Shown here: positions 37,592 to 47,075 of the stretch, piece by piece
Layout: every line of letters starts with the position of its first letter
Numbering within the stretch: the stretch's first letter is position 1
Origin: Pseudomonas sp. NFACC02
GTDB lineage: Bacteria; Pseudomonadota; Gammaproteobacteria; Pseudomonadales; Pseudomonadaceae
Reading direction: 5' to 3'
Length of the DNA: 64,000 nt
Assembly (NCBI RefSeq): GCF_900110765.1
Contig: NZ_FOEO01000006.1
Coordinates: 92,374-156,373 of the forward strand
Made by a program: the position numbers and the translations under genes
Notes under the pieces: generated by a model
Seen by the model: only the letters and a program-made list of their open reading frames with translations
Databases searched by the model: none
Told to the model about the DNA's origin: nothing

Positions 37592-38899
37592 TCAGTTCGT
37601 CTGCGCCCCCTTATCGATCCATTGCCCCAGCAGATCACGTTCCTGTTGGGTCATCTGGGTGATGTTGCCCAGCGGCATGATCTGCGCGGTCACGGCCTGG
37701 GCCTGAATGCGCGGCGCCAGTTGCTGGATCTGTTGCGGGGTGTCGAACATGATCCCGGCCGGTGCGCTGCTGAACAGCGGGCTGGTCGGTTTGGCCGAAT
37801 GGCAAACCGCGCAGCGTTCCTGAATCACGCTGTGCACTTTCTCGAAGTCAACGGCGCCGCTGTTGCTGGCCTGAGCAGGCGCAGCCGCCGGGGTGGCAGG
37901 TGCAGGCGCCACTTCCGGTTTGGGCTCATCGGCACGGTGACCGCCAATCGCCGTGCCGGGCAGCGGCTGGTACTCGATTTTGGCGACTTCCGGACCCCGC
38001 GGCATTGGCGCAGGACCGGTCACATAGGCCAGGCAGATCATGCCCAGCGCGCCAACCGGCAAGGCCCAGGCGAACTTATGGCTGTTGTGACGGGTGTTGA
38101 AGTAATGACGCACCAGCACCGCACACACCGCGATCCCCGCCAGGATCAGCCAGTTGTACTGACTGCCGTAAGTGCTCGGGAAGTGGTTGCTGATCATGAT
38201 GAACAGCACCGGCAGGGTGAAGTAGTTGTTGTGACGCGAACGCAGCAGGCCTTTGGCGGGCAGCGTCGGATCCGGCGTGCGGTTTTCGGCAATCGCCGCG
38301 ACCAGCGCGCGCTGCGCCGGCATGATGATGCGGAACACGTTGCCGACCATGATCGTGCCGATGATCGCACCGGTGTGCAGGTAAGCACCACGGCCGCTGA
38401 ACACCTGACTGAAGCCGTAGCAGGCGCCGATGACCAGCACGAACAGCACCAGACCCAGCAGGCCGGGTCGCTTGCCCAGGGGCGAGTCGCACAACAGGTC
38501 ATAGATGAACCAACTGGCGATCAAGGCGCCGACGCCGATGGCGATGCCTTCGCCGCCGCTCAGCGTGCTGCCGGGGGCCAGCAGGTAAAGGGTGGGGTTG
38601 GAGTAAAACACGATGCACAGCAGCACAATGCCCGACATCCAGGTCCAGTAGGCTTCCCATTTGAACCAGTGCAGGTTGTCCGGCATGGTCGGCGGAGCCA
38701 GCTTGTATTTTTCCAGGTGGTAGATACCGCCACCGTGGATCGCCCACAGATCGCCCGAGAGCCCTTCGCGCGGGTTGGCGCGGTTGAGGTTGTTCTCCAG
38801 CCAGACGAAGTAAAAGGACGCGCCGATCCAGGCGATCCCGACGATCATGTGAATCCAGCGCACGCCCAGATTCAGCCATTCCATCAGATGTGCAGCCAC
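37592..38899 (-). CDS. puuD: PuuD, membrane urate hydroxylase with cytochrome c domain
   Basis: 435 residues. About eight membrane helices (starting GVRWIHMIVGIAWIGASFYF) form the urate-oxidising part; a Pro/Ala linker leads to a C-terminal cytochrome c domain with CAVCHS. PuuD turns urate into 5-hydroxyisourate and passes electrons to the respiratory chain, replacing the soluble uricase, which is absent here. Upstream is allA (48 bp). Confidence 0.93.
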   Translation of the reverse strand: MAAHLMEWLNLGVRWIHMIVGIAWIGASFYFVWLENNLNRANPREGLSGDLWAIHGGGIYHLEKYKLAPPTMPDNLHWFKWEAYWTWMSGIVLLCIVFYSNPTLYLLAPGSTLSGGEGIAIGVGALIASWFIYDLLCDSPLGKRPGLLGLVLFVLVIGACYGFSQVFSGRGAYLHTGAIIGTIMVGNVFRIIMPAQRALVAAIAENRTPDPTLPAKGLLRSRHNNYFTLPVLFIMISNHFPSTYGSQYNWLILAGIAVCAVLVRHYFNTRHNSHKFAWALPVGALGMICLAYVTGPAPMPRGPEVAKIEYQPLPGTAIGGHRADEPKPEVAPAPATPAAAPAQASNSGAVDFEKVHSVIQERCAVCHSAKPTSPLFSSAPAGIMFDTPQQIQQLAPRIQAQAVTAQIMPLGNITQMTQQERDLLGQWIDKGAQTN

Positions 38900-38947
38900 A
38901 GTCTTTACCGTTAGTCTTCCGCCACTTAACGAGCGGTCAGACCCTCA

Positions 38948-39451
38948 TTATTTTTGGGGATCGAGAATCATCTTCTGACTCTCTTCGAAGAAATGCTCAT
39001 CGCAGTTATTGCCACTGCCACTGCGATCAACCACCAGGAAGTCATCCCGCTTTTCGATCGTCAGCACCGGGTGGTGCCAGACGCCGCGATGGTAATTAAC
39101 ACCCTGCCTGCCATTGGTGATGAAGGCGCGGGTCAACTCTGGTTCAGGTACATCGCCAAATGGCGCGACCACGACCAGAAAAGGGTTGCCGAGCAGCGGA
39201 ATGAAAGCCTGGCTGCCCAGCGGATGGCGCTCCAGCATGCTGACGGTCAACGGCATGTCCAGCGCGTCGGCGCGGAATATGCTGATGATCGCTTTGTCGT
39301 CCGGCGTGGCCGTGTCCACGGTCGCCAGACGATGAAAGCGCATGGTCGAGCCGTTGTTGATCATGAAATGATCGCTGCCATCGGTTTCGATGACGTCACC
39401 GAAAGGGGCGAAGGCTTCTTTGGTCAACGGCTCGATAATCAGTGTGCGCAT
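38948..39451 (-). CDS. allA: AllA, ureidoglycolate lyase
   Basis: 167 residues, cupin-like, with the family segments IIEPLTKEAFAPFGDVIETD and NYHRGVWHHPVLTIE. It splits ureidoglycolate into glyoxylate and urea, the last step of the pathway. Lies between a REP-containing gap (after alc) and puuD. Confidence 0.94.
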   Translation of the reverse strand: MRTLIIEPLTKEAFAPFGDVIETDGSDHFMINNGSTMRFHRLATVDTATPDDKAIISIFRADALDMPLTVSMLERHPLGSQAFIPLLGNPFLVVVAPFGDVPEPELTRAFITNGRQGVNYHRGVWHHPVLTIEKRDDFLVVDRSGSGNNCDEHFFEESQKMILDPQK

Positions 39452-39515
39452 GCGGGTTCTTCTTTCTCGAAATTCGTAAATGAAAACACAGCAATTTTTG
39501 TCTTTACACGATCTT

Positions 39516-39651
39516 CTGTAGGAGCGCGGCTTGTCCCGCGATCGGCGACGCAGTCGTCGTAAATCCGAGAAATGCGGTTGTCTGATACACCGAATTTGCC
39601 GGTATCACTGCCGCTTCGCGACAGATCGCGGGACAAGCCACGCTCCTACAG
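39516..39651. repeat. Inverted REP pair between allA and alc
   Basis: TGTAGGAGCGCGGCTTGTCC and its near complement GGACAAGCCACGCTCCTACA bracket about 95 bp. It lies in the 208-bp gap of an otherwise tight gene series and could set mRNA ends. Confidence 0.85.
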
Positions 39652-39659
39652 ACTCAGCA

Positions 39660-40655
39660 TTACTTCGCGACCTTGCCCAACACCCGCAACCGGCTCACGC
39701 CACCGTCCGGGAACACGTTCAGGCGGATGTGAGTGATCGGGCCCAGGTTTTTGATCTGCTCGACGAAGGTGTGCTCGGCGTGCATTTCCAGCTTCTGGCT
39801 CGGCAACAGTTCGCGCCAGAACAGGCTCTGGGTTTCGATCTGGCTGTCGGTGCCGCCTTTGACGTACGCGCCCTGAATCGAGCAACTGTCCGGGTAGTTG
39901 CCTTTGAAGTGCAAGGTGTCGACAACGATCTGCTCGACTTCACCGGCGTGACCCAGGGCCACGATCACCCAGTCGTTGCCAGGGGTACGACGACGGGCGG
40001 TTTCCCAGCCGTCGCCCATGTTCACGCCACGGCCCGGGTTGAGGATGTTGCTCATGCGGCCGAAGTGCTCGTCGGAGCAGGCCAGTGCGCGACCGCCATT
40101 GAGCGCGGCGGCCAGATCGACCTGTTCGTTGTCGCCCACCGCGGACCAGTCGCGGTGCGGCACGCCGTAGACGCGCAGACGCGCCACGCCGCCGTCCGGG
40201 TAGATGTTGAAACGCAGGTGGCTGTACGCCTGGGTGTCGCTGATTTCGTGGTAGTGATGGCTGTCGCCTTTGAGCTCCACGGCTGCCAGCACTTCCGTCC
40301 ACTCGGTGCTTTCGTCTGGCTCGCCCGAGGCCAGGAAGCAGGCTTCCAGCGAGGCCGAGGGCGGGTAGTTTCCGGTGAAGTAGGAGGTGTCGATGTCCAC
40401 GCCCTTGATCGAACCGGCCACGCCCAAGCGAATCACGGCGCTGTCATAGCCTTCGAAGCGTTTGCGGCGCGATTCCCATCCATCCATCCACTTGCCGTTG
40501 TCATCGAACACGCCTTCTTTCCAGACCGCTGGCGTCGGCTGGAACAGGCGGTTGGCATCGGCGAACCAGTCGTCAGTGACGGAAATGATTTTGGTGCCCA
40601 GACGGGCGTCGGCCAGATTGACGTATTTCTCGAAGGGTACGGCGTAAGCTTTCAT
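39660..40655 (-). CDS. alc: Allantoicase
   Basis: 331 residues made of two homologous jelly-roll repeats, each with a similar motif ([19 protein letters not shown] and [19 protein letters not shown]). It hydrolyses allantoate to ureidoglycolate and urea. The start [16 protein letters not shown] at 40655 is conserved; the frame extends 15 codons further without similarity. Confidence 0.95.
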   Translation of the reverse strand: MKAYAVPFEKYVNLADARLGTKIISVTDDWFADANRLFQPTPAVWKEGVFDDNGKWMDGWESRRKRFEGYDSAVIRLGVAGSIKGVDIDTSYFTGNYPPSASLEACFLASGEPDESTEWTEVLAAVELKGDSHHYHEISDTQAYSHLRFNIYPDGGVARLRVYGVPHRDWSAVGDNEQVDLAAALNGGRALACSDEHFGRMSNILNPGRGVNMGDGWETARRRTPGNDWVIVALGHAGEVEQIVVDTLHFKGNYPDSCSIQGAYVKGGTDSQIETQSLFWRELLPSQKLEMHAEHTFVEQIKNLGPITHIRLNVFPDGGVSRLRVLGKVAK

Positions 40656-40696
40656 TCTTGTCTGCCTTTGGTAAGGGACGTGGAGAGGGGCATGGC

Positions 40697-41212
40697 TCAA
40701 AGGGTTTGCAAGCGGAACATCGCGATCTTGTTGATCTCGGCCAGCGCGCAGGCGAACTCGACATCGGTCGAGTTATGAATGCGTGTCTCGAATGCTGCGA
40801 GGATCTGGTGCCGGTTGCTGCCTTTTACCGCCATGATGAAGGGGAACGCGAACTTGGTCTTGTAGGCGTCGTTCAGTTCGGTGAAGCGTGCAAACTCTTC
40901 AGCCGTGCACTGGTGGATACCGGCGCCAGCCTGTTCATTCGTGCTGGCTTCGGTCAACTGGCCTTGCACGTCGGCTTTGCCGGCCAGATCCGGGTGAGCG
41001 TTGATCAGCGCCAGTTGCGTGGCGTGGTCGGCGCTCAACAGGATATCGCTCATACGGGCGTGTAGCGTCTCGATGTCGTCCAGATCGCTGCCTTGTCCCA
41101 GGTCGTAGGCCTTTTCGGCGACCCAGGGCGAGTGCTCGTAGATGCCGGCGAAGGCGTTGACGAAGTCTTCGCGACTCAGGGAAGAGGGCGTCAACGTCTG
41201 GAAACGGCTCAT
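40697..41212 (-). CDS. uraD: OHCU decarboxylase
   Basis: 171 residues. Catalyses stereospecific decarboxylation of 2-oxo-4-hydroxy-4-carboxy-5-ureidoimidazoline to S-allantoin. Family motifs: the HPDLAGK segment with the catalytic His, and [13 protein letters not shown]. The start overlaps the puuE stop by four bases. Confidence 0.94.
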   Translation of the reverse strand: MSRFQTLTPSSLSREDFVNAFAGIYEHSPWVAEKAYDLGQGSDLDDIETLHARMSDILLSADHATQLALINAHPDLAGKADVQGQLTEASTNEQAGAGIHQCTAEEFARFTELNDAYKTKFAFPFIMAVKGSNRHQILAAFETRIHNSTDVEFACALAEINKIAMFRLQTL

Positions 41213-42135
41213 TGTGCGTCTCCTTTGAACGGGTGGACGTCATGCCAATGGCGAGCGATGTCGACGCGACGGGCGAACCACACTTGCTCATGGCCTTTGA
41301 CGTATTCAAGGAAACGTTGCAGCGAAGCGAGGCGGGCAGGGCGACCGATCAGGCGGCAGTGCAGGCCGATCGAAAGCATCTTCGGCGCTTCGGCGCCCTC
41401 GGCGTACAGCACGTCGAACGCGTCCTTCAGGTACTCGAAAAAGTCATCGCCCTTGTTGAAACCTTGCACCTGGGTGAAGCGCATGTCGTTGGTGTCCAGC
41501 GTGTAGGGAATCACCAGGTGCGGCTTGCCGGTGGGATTGTTCGGTTCCCAGTAGGGGAGGTCATCGTCGTAGGTGTCGCAGTCGTAAAGAAAACCGCCTT
41601 CTTCCATCACCAGACGACGGGTGTTGGGACCAGTGCGACCGGTGTACCAGCCCAGCGGCCGCTCGCCGGTGAGTTCAGTGAGGATGCGGATCGCTTCGAG
41701 CATGTGCTCGCGTTCCTGCTCCTCGTCCATGTTCTGATAATCGATCCAGCGGTAACCGTGGCTGCAGATCTCGTGACCTGCCTCAACCATCGCGCGGATG
41801 ACGTCCGGGTGACGCTGCGCGGCCATGGCCACGGCAAAGATCGTCAGGGGGATGTCGAATTGCCTGAACAGCTTGAGAATACGCCATACACCCGCACGGC
41901 TGCCGTATTCGTACAGCGATTCCATGCTCATGTTGCGCTGGCCTTGCAGCGGTTGCGCCGCGACCATTTCGGACAGGAACGCTTCGGATTCCGGGTCGCC
42001 GTGCAGGATGTTGCGCTCGCCGCCCTCCTCGTAGTTGAGTACGAATGACAGCGCGATCCGGGCATTGCTTGGCCACTGTGGGTGGGGCGGGTTACGGCCG
42101 TAACCGATCAGGTCGCGTGGATAGTCGGCGCTCAC
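41209..42135 (-). CDS. puuE: PuuE, allantoinase (polysaccharide-deacetylase-like)
   Basis: 308 residues with the NodB/polysaccharide-deacetylase fold: ALSFVLNYEEGGERN, HEICSHGYRWIDYQ and GWYTGRTGPNTRRL. This class of metal-independent allantoinase opens allantoin to allantoate. First gene of the minus-strand set; a perfect TTGTATACAA lies 77-86 bp upstream. Confidence 0.94.
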   Translation of the reverse strand: MSADYPRDLIGYGRNPPHPQWPSNARIALSFVLNYEEGGERNILHGDPESEAFLSEMVAAQPLQGQRNMSMESLYEYGSRAGVWRILKLFRQFDIPLTIFAVAMAAQRHPDVIRAMVEAGHEICSHGYRWIDYQNMDEEQEREHMLEAIRILTELTGERPLGWYTGRTGPNTRRLVMEEGGFLYDCDTYDDDLPYWEPNNPTGKPHLVIPYTLDTNDMRFTQVQGFNKGDDFFEYLKDAFDVLYAEGAEAPKMLSIGLHCRLIGRPARLASLQRFLEYVKGHEQVWFARRVDIARHWHDVHPFKGDAQ

Positions 42136-42211
42136 TGCAATCTTCCTTATCTACGTGTTGTCTGTGGCAGGGCCTTCGCTGAATCACCGGGCCGCCGCTG
42201 CGATGGATAGA

Positions 42212-42221
42212 TTGTATACAA
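42212..42221. promoter_or_regulatory. TTGTATACAA operator-like palindrome (puuE side)
   Basis: Perfect 10-bp palindrome followed by CTTTAT. Same as the core at 48563-48572. Confidence 0.7.
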
Positions 42222-42395
42222 CTTTATTTCTGATTTGTAAGCCTGTTTTTTTGCTTTTTAGCCGCCATACGTCCGTGCAAGAAACTTGCCTGAGTGGTCA
42301 GGATCTGTGGAAAAACACTAATACTTTCCGCGATCCCCGCGAATTCGGGGTTGCCACGCACTGAGCAGCCACGGCAACAGAAAAGCTGATTTTTA

Positions 42396-42405
42396 TTGTG
42401 TACAA
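42396..42405. promoter_or_regulatory. TTGTGTACAA operator-like palindrome (hiuH side)
   Basis: One mismatch from the perfect site; followed by CTTTTT, as the puuE-side site is by CTTTAT. It is 113 bp before the hiuH ATG. Confidence 0.6.
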
Positions 42406-42517
42406 CTTTTTGGAAAAGTGTCTTAATCCGTCATCGCTTGTATCCGAACCTCGCGATGACGGCACCAAGTGGGTGCAACTCATCGACTTCCAACCCTCAC
42501 TGAGGCACTGACACGCC

Positions 42518-42871
42518 ATGGGAAGACTGACCACACACGTGCTGGACGCCGCGCACGGCTGCCCCGGCAGCGCCATCCGGATTGCCCTGTATCGGGTCGA
42601 CGGCGAGCGCCTGGAGAAAATCGCCGAGGCGCTGACCAACAGCGACGGTCGCTGTGACGCGCCGTTGCTGCAGGGCGACGATTACCGCTCCGGCGTCTAC
42701 CAACTGCACTTCAGCGCGGGCGACTACTACCGCGCCAAGGGCGTCAAACTGGGGGAGCAGGCGTTTCTGGATGAGGTGGTGCTGCGCTTCGGCATCGACG
42801 CCAATCAGGACCACTACCATGTGCCTCTGTTGATTTCGCCTTACAGCTACTCGACCTATCGCGGCAGCTAG
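42518..42871 (+). CDS. hiuH: 5-hydroxyisourate hydrolase (transthyretin-like)
   Basis: 117 residues of the transthyretin-like family, with the diagnostic LTTHVLDAAHGCPG start, the middle Arg/His segment, and the C-terminal YRGS tetrapeptide. It hydrolyses HIU, made by PuuD, to OHCU. A good terminator follows. Confidence 0.95.
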   Translation: MGRLTTHVLDAAHGCPGSAIRIALYRVDGERLEKIAEALTNSDGRCDAPLLQGDDYRSGVYQLHFSAGDYYRAKGVKLGEQAFLDEVVLRFGIDANQDHYHVPLLISPYSYSTYRGS

Positions 42872-42916
42872 CCCACGCATTCCACGCGCTTCATCTGCTT
42901 TGCCCCTGTTCCTCTT

Positions 42917-42941
42917 GCCCGCCCACACTGCGGGCTTTTTT
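42917..42941 (+). terminator. Rho-independent terminator after hiuH
   Basis: GCCCGC, 7-nt loop, GCGGGC, then six T. Separates hiuH from the following large gene. Confidence 0.9.
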
Positions 42942-43044
42942 CATTTTGAAACAGGTGGCGCAACGCTCAATACATATGTGTGGCAACGCCTCGCCCGGTC
43001 TATGGACACTCCAGCGCTCCGATTACGTGCTGGAGAATATGCGC

Positions 43045-46000
43045 ATGAACACCCCACAACCGAGTCCCGACGAGCTGCTGGCGGACGGACCTCTGGACCT
43101 CGCCCTTCTGGAATTCACGGCGCCATTGCCGGAATGGCTGCGCACCGCCAATGCGCAGAAGCAGGAGGCGTACAGCGAAATGCTGACCGCTTATCACGCG
43201 GCGGCATCGCGCCTTGAGCAGCATCTGCAGGCGGTCCTGCCCTCGTTCGACGACTTCACGAGCGACCAATTGAACAGGCGAATCAAGACGGACCTGGGCA
43301 TCGACGTCGATCCGCAACAGTTCGTTCTCGACGTGCCCGTCAGCGTGTCGCAAGCCTACGAAATCGATCCGCAGTTCGGCCGCGTCAAAAGCTACGCCGC
43401 CCCTTGGGTGCCAAGCGAGGCACGCGAGCAGTTCAGCCTCGGTGAGCTGGCGCGGCGCAACTTCCCGGTGGGTGATGAGCAAATGGCCCATCGGCTGTCG
43501 TTCGCCGAATCGGACCTCACCGAAACGCGCTACGTCGAGGCCGGTCTCACCGCCTCCTACTTGCATCGCGTCATCCCGCAACTGGACGTTGCCCAAGGTT
43601 ATCGAAACCTGCTTCGTACGGTCTTTCACGTACCGACTCAGGCCTCGGAAGCGTTCACCGGGCTATCGGCGCACGCGCTACAGCGTCGCGCCGACTTGTT
43701 GCTGGAGCCCCACGAACTCAAGCTATTGCTGGAAGGTTTCTGCGCCGCGACCCGCCGACGTCTGACCGACGACGGTTATCGAATGCTGAGGCTGGCGGCC
43801 GTCGCCCGATCCCGGCGTGAAACCGACGCTGCCCGACTGGAAATGAACTGGGTCGTGTTCAAACCCGGTCATGCGGTCAGCGGCGAAGGCGGCGGTCACA
43901 CCCTCGACGGCCTGTGTGCCGTTCGCGACCTGTCGAGCGGGCGCACGTTGATCTATCTGCCCGACGCACCGGGAGACCTCGTGTTCGTCGAAGGCGCCAC
44001 GTCCGACGAGGCCAGGTCGCGCCTGATCCAGCAACTGATCAGCCATGACGAATGGGTCGCTTACCTGAGCGAGCGCACGCTGGACGCTGCCAACCGCGCC
44101 CGTCACGCCAGCTACATCAAGCAGGCGCTGATGCGTGGCTTCGAAGGTTTCATCCGTTTTGAGCCGGCACTCGACCTGCAAATGGCTGCACAGCAACTGA
44201 GCGTGCGCGCCGGCGCTGTTTATCGTATGACTGAAATCCTCGCGCGCAGTCAGTTCGACCTTGATCGGGAGGCCAGCAGAGCGCAGAACGCAGACTACCT
44301 GGGCTACTTTCGGGCTTTGCTGGGGTTGTTGCCCGGCATCGGTACCCTGATCAGCCTTCAGGGTGCCTGGGACGAAGGGCACGAGGCAGCCAAGGCTTTT
44401 CGTGCGGGGCGCCTGGACGACGGTCTGTTGGCGGCGGGCGGTGTCGCATTGGGGGTGGTGGACGTGGCGATGTCAATCATCCCGGGCGCCGCATCGATTC
44501 GCGTGCTCACCCGCTACGGTGCTCGCGCAGGTCGGCTCAAGCCGGTCGTATCGGGGGTGCGACGCTATGAGGTCCGGCCGTTCGAAGGGTACGAAGCGCA
44601 CAGGACCCTTAGCGATGCGATTCCTCAGACCGGCCGTGACGCCGGGACCTTTCTGCAAGACGGACAGCTGTGGATTCAGCGCGAGGGCCAGACGTATGCG
44701 GTGTATCGCAGGGCTTCGGAAGAGACGCTGCGCTTGAAACGTTCATCCACGCACGGCTATGAGCCGCCGGTGCGGTTTGAAAATGGCGACTGGGTGTATC
44801 ACACCGACGTGGGCCTCAAAGGCGGGGTCAAATCGTCCATCGCCGAGATCCTCATCGCCAAAGCGCATGCGGACCCAGCGTTTACTCATCGTCAGGCGCG
44901 CCAACTGCTCGACGGTTTTGAGTTTCCGCCCGACCGCCAGCGCCGTCTCGAACTGGACGTTGCCATCCACTATGAAACGCATCGGGAAGTGCCGACATGG
45001 GCTGAAACCTACCGTCGACCTGCGCCAGCCCCCGATACAGCGCCTGCGGCACCCGGCGGCGTCAAGCGCAAGGGCGGCCCGGTGACGGAGAGTGAGGCTA
45101 AACGCGTCGCGGGTATCCGTCCGGGAACCTCTGGCGCGGCCTTCGCGAGCCCCGACGCCTGGAAGCAGTGGGGACAACCCTTGGGGGTTGCCACAGGGAT
45201 TGAGCGAACGGACGCGATCCCGCCGATATTCCGCCGCACCGGCCTGGCGGGTGACTTCATTCAGATGGACGGTCTGCGGTATGACGTTCTGCCAGGCGGT
45301 GGCTCACCGTCTACCTCGACGGTATTCCTCAAGGCACCCACCACGGTGGACCAAAGCCTGACAGGCCTTGACAAGGCGGTGAGAATAACCGGGGATCAAC
45401 CGGTCATGGCCTCGTTTTTCAACGGCGCGTGGACCGTACACGGCCCGTTGTTCAAGCGCGCAATCCATGAGCTGATCGAGCAGGGCCGCCCCGGCCTGAC
45501 CCCGGCCAGCTATAGGGTACTGGCAGAGAAGTTGTTCGAACTTGCTGATCAGGGCCAGACCGGTTGGACTGGCACCCGCTTGATCAACATGAAGGCGGCG
45601 CTGAATGCCTGGCAGAAGGGTGGTCAGGCACGGCTGCCCGCGCTGAATGACCCATTGTTGATGCTCGAAGGCGCGCGGATGGAATGGGTCAGAACCCCTA
45701 ATCCCAGTCTGAACGTCGGCACCGGCCCTTCATTGCGGACCTTCAATCGCCTCGATTTTGTCGTCAACGAGGCGTCATTTGTCGAAAAGCTGATCGTCGC
45801 GGTGACCGAGGACGTGACAGGGCATGCCGGGAAGACGAGTTTGAGAGAACTGATGTCCGCCTTGGTCGCTAAAGCCGGGTACGTATTGATCGCGCCTGAT
45901 GATGCGCTGCTGCAGCGCATGGGGCTTTTAATGTTTCAGCGTGAGGGGCTGGAGCCGGCGTACCTGATGAAATTGCGGCGCTTCCACGGTGCCAAGGTGA

Positions 46001-46215
46001 CCCTCAAGGTTGCCTCCGCGGACAGTCCGGCCCCGATGTCTAACCGCTGGATGGATGAGTGGATGGCAGCCCATCCTGATGCACCCGTGGTCCTTCAGTT
46101 GAGGACGACGCGTGAACAAGGGCGTCTGGTGAAGTTGATGGGCGGGTTGAAAGTGACCAGCCAGACCGATGCAGGCACGCAGGTGTTCATGCAGCGACTG
46201 GCGGACGACTTCTGA
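43045..46215 (+). CDS. Large toxin-like protein with membrane-insertion hairpin
   Basis: 1056 residues from the ATG at 43045 (GGAG 9 nt upstream; other starts at 43039 and a TTG at 42946). No signal peptide. Residues about 20-410 resemble the N-terminal region of large Pseudomonas dermonecrotic-toxin-like proteins (DUF6543 type) from recall: LPEWLRTANAQKQEAYSEML, DFTSDQLNRRIKTDLGIDVD. A hydrophobic Gly/Ala-rich hairpin (about 418-490, LLGLLPGIGTLISLQGAWDE then GGVALGVVDVAMSIIPGAAS) resembles translocation helices. Two short beta-type modules follow (about 530-560 and 735-760), with a Pro-rich linker near 660, and the C-terminal third is unrecognised. It interrupts the purine cluster; no immunity gene is evident. 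Confidence 0.75.
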   Translation: MNTPQPSPDELLADGPLDLALLEFTAPLPEWLRTANAQKQEAYSEMLTAYHAAASRLEQHLQAVLPSFDDFTSDQLNRRIKTDLGIDVDPQQFVLDVPVSVSQAYEIDPQFGRVKSYAAPWVPSEAREQFSLGELARRNFPVGDEQMAHRLSFAESDLTETRYVEAGLTASYLHRVIPQLDVAQGYRNLLRTVFHVPTQASEAFTGLSAHALQRRADLLLEPHELKLLLEGFCAATRRRLTDDGYRMLRLAAVARSRRETDAARLEMNWVVFKPGHAVSGEGGGHTLDGLCAVRDLSSGRTLIYLPDAPGDLVFVEGATSDEARSRLIQQLISHDEWVAYLSERTLDAANRARHASYIKQALMRGFEGFIRFEPALDLQMAAQQLSVRAGAVYRMTEILARSQFDLDREASRAQNADYLGYFRALLGLLPGIGTLISLQGAWDEGHEAAKAFRAGRLDDGLLAAGGVALGVVDVAMSIIPGAASIRVLTRYGARAGRLKPVVSGVRRYEVRPFEGYEAHRTLSDAIPQTGRDAGTFLQDGQLWIQREGQTYAVYRRASEETLRLKRSSTHGYEPPVRFENGDWVYHTDVGLKGGVKSSIAEILIAKAHADPAFTHRQARQLLDGFEFPPDRQRRLELDVAIHYETHREVPTWAETYRRPAPAPDTAPAAPGGVKRKGGPVTESEAKRVAGIRPGTSGAAFASPDAWKQWGQPLGVATGIERTDAIPPIFRRTGLAGDFIQMDGLRYDVLPGGGSPSTSTVFLKAPTTVDQSLTGLDKAVRITGDQPVMASFFNGAWTVHGPLFKRAIHELIEQGRPGLTPASYRVLAEKLFELADQGQTGWTGTRLINMKAALNAWQKGGQARLPALNDPLLMLEGARMEWVRTPNPSLNVGTGPSLRTFNRLDFVVNEASFVEKLIVAVTEDVTGHAGKTSLRELMSALVAKAGYVLIAPDDALLQRMGLLMFQREGLEPAYLMKLRRFHGAKVTLKVASADSPAPMSNRWMDEWMAAHPDAPVVLQLRTTREQGRLVKLMGGLKVTSQTDAGTQVFMQRLADDF

Positions 46216-46277
46216 GCTGACAGCGTCCTCCCTCGAGGCCGTCGCGCGTGAGCAGCAATGGCCTTGTTGATCGGGTG

Positions 46278-46904
46278 TCAGTGGCTGAGCAAGGCAGCGG
46301 TGCCCGCACCACCGAAAAGCCCGGCGCTGATACGGTTGAACCAACTCTGACCTTTGCCGGTGCGCAGATAGCGCGCCGCACCCCGGGCGCTCATGCCGTA
46401 AAACAACTTGCAGGCCAGGTCCAGCACGGTCCAGGTCGCGATCATGGTGATCAACTGACCAAGGAACGGCTGGTCCGCCTTGAGAAACTGCGGCAGGAAC
46501 GCGGCAAAGAACAGGATGTCCTTGGGATTGCTGGCGCCCAGGACGAACGCACGCCAGAACAGCGAGGCGAAGCCAGGGTTGCTCACCGCGTCAGGCACTT
46601 GCGCTGCGGTGGCAGGCTGGCGCGATTGTTTCCAGCTCTGCCAGGCCAGATAAAACAGGTACAGGCCGCCGACGATTTTCAGTGCGCTGAACACCTGTTC
46701 GGACGCCATCAACAACGCACCAAGTCCAAGGGCCGAGGCGCTGAGCAGGCAGATCGAGGCGCAGACCCCGCCGAGAAACGCCGGGTACGACCGCAGCAGG
46801 CCGTAATTGAGGCTGTTGCCGATCATCAACAGCGACAGCGGGCCCGGGATCAGAATGACGACGAGCGCCGCGCCGCTGAACAGCAGCCAGGTTTCCAGGG
46901 TCAT
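46278..46904 (-). CDS. LysE/RhtB-family amino-acid exporter
   Basis: 208 residues and six membrane helices, with the family start LETWLLFSGAALVVILIPGP and the loop GASNPKDILFFAAFLPQF. Exports an unidentified amino acid or related compound. The ATG at 46904 is preferred over a longer open frame to 47009. It converges with the toxin-like gene (62 bp) and is separated from the NCS2 permease by a terminator and a REP pair. Confidence 0.92.
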   Translation of the reverse strand: MTLETWLLFSGAALVVILIPGPLSLLMIGNSLNYGLLRSYPAFLGGVCASICLLSASALGLGALLMASEQVFSALKIVGGLYLFYLAWQSWKQSRQPATAAQVPDAVSNPGFASLFWRAFVLGASNPKDILFFAAFLPQFLKADQPFLGQLITMIATWTVLDLACKLFYGMSARGAARYLRTGKGQSWFNRISAGLFGGAGTAALLSH

Positions 46905-46932
46905 GCGGGTTTCTCCTCGTTGAACATCAGAA

Positions 46933-46955
46933 AAGCAAAAACGCCCTCCGGCGTT
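46933..46955 (-). terminator. Minus-strand terminator after the AzgA-type permease
   Basis: AACGCC-CTCC-GGCGTT stem; on the minus strand it is followed by TTTTTGCTTTT. It ends the permease transcript before lysE. Confidence 0.7.
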
Positions 46956-46969
46956 GATGTAGAACCCTT

Positions 46970-47057
46970 GCAGGAGCGCGCTTGCCCGCGATTGCGTTCT
47001 TTCAGTCACCAGATCCGTGGCTGAGATGACGCATCGCGGGCAAGCGCGCTCCTACAG
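46970..47057. repeat. Inverted REP pair between NCS2 permease and lysE
   Basis: CAGGAGCGCGCTTGCCCGCG and CGCGGGCAAGCGCGCTCCTA face each other across about 50 bp. The same family is at 61411-61497. Confidence 0.88.
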
Positions 47058-47075
47058 TCGGGTATTCATACGGGC

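Larger units (their letters stand above)
42136..42517. promoter_or_regulatory. Divergent control region puuE-hiuH
   Basis: A 382-bp gene-free, A+T-richer region between divergent genes. It holds two copies of an ATTGTRTACAACTTT-type motif (42211 and 42395), one near each gene. No clear -35/-10 pair is claimed. Confidence 0.6.

Noticed and set aside
36009..38914. Long plus-strand open frames opposite the urate-type permease and puuD
   Set aside because: The minus-strand genes have clear membrane helices and family motifs; the plus frames are His/Gln/Arg-rich shadows.
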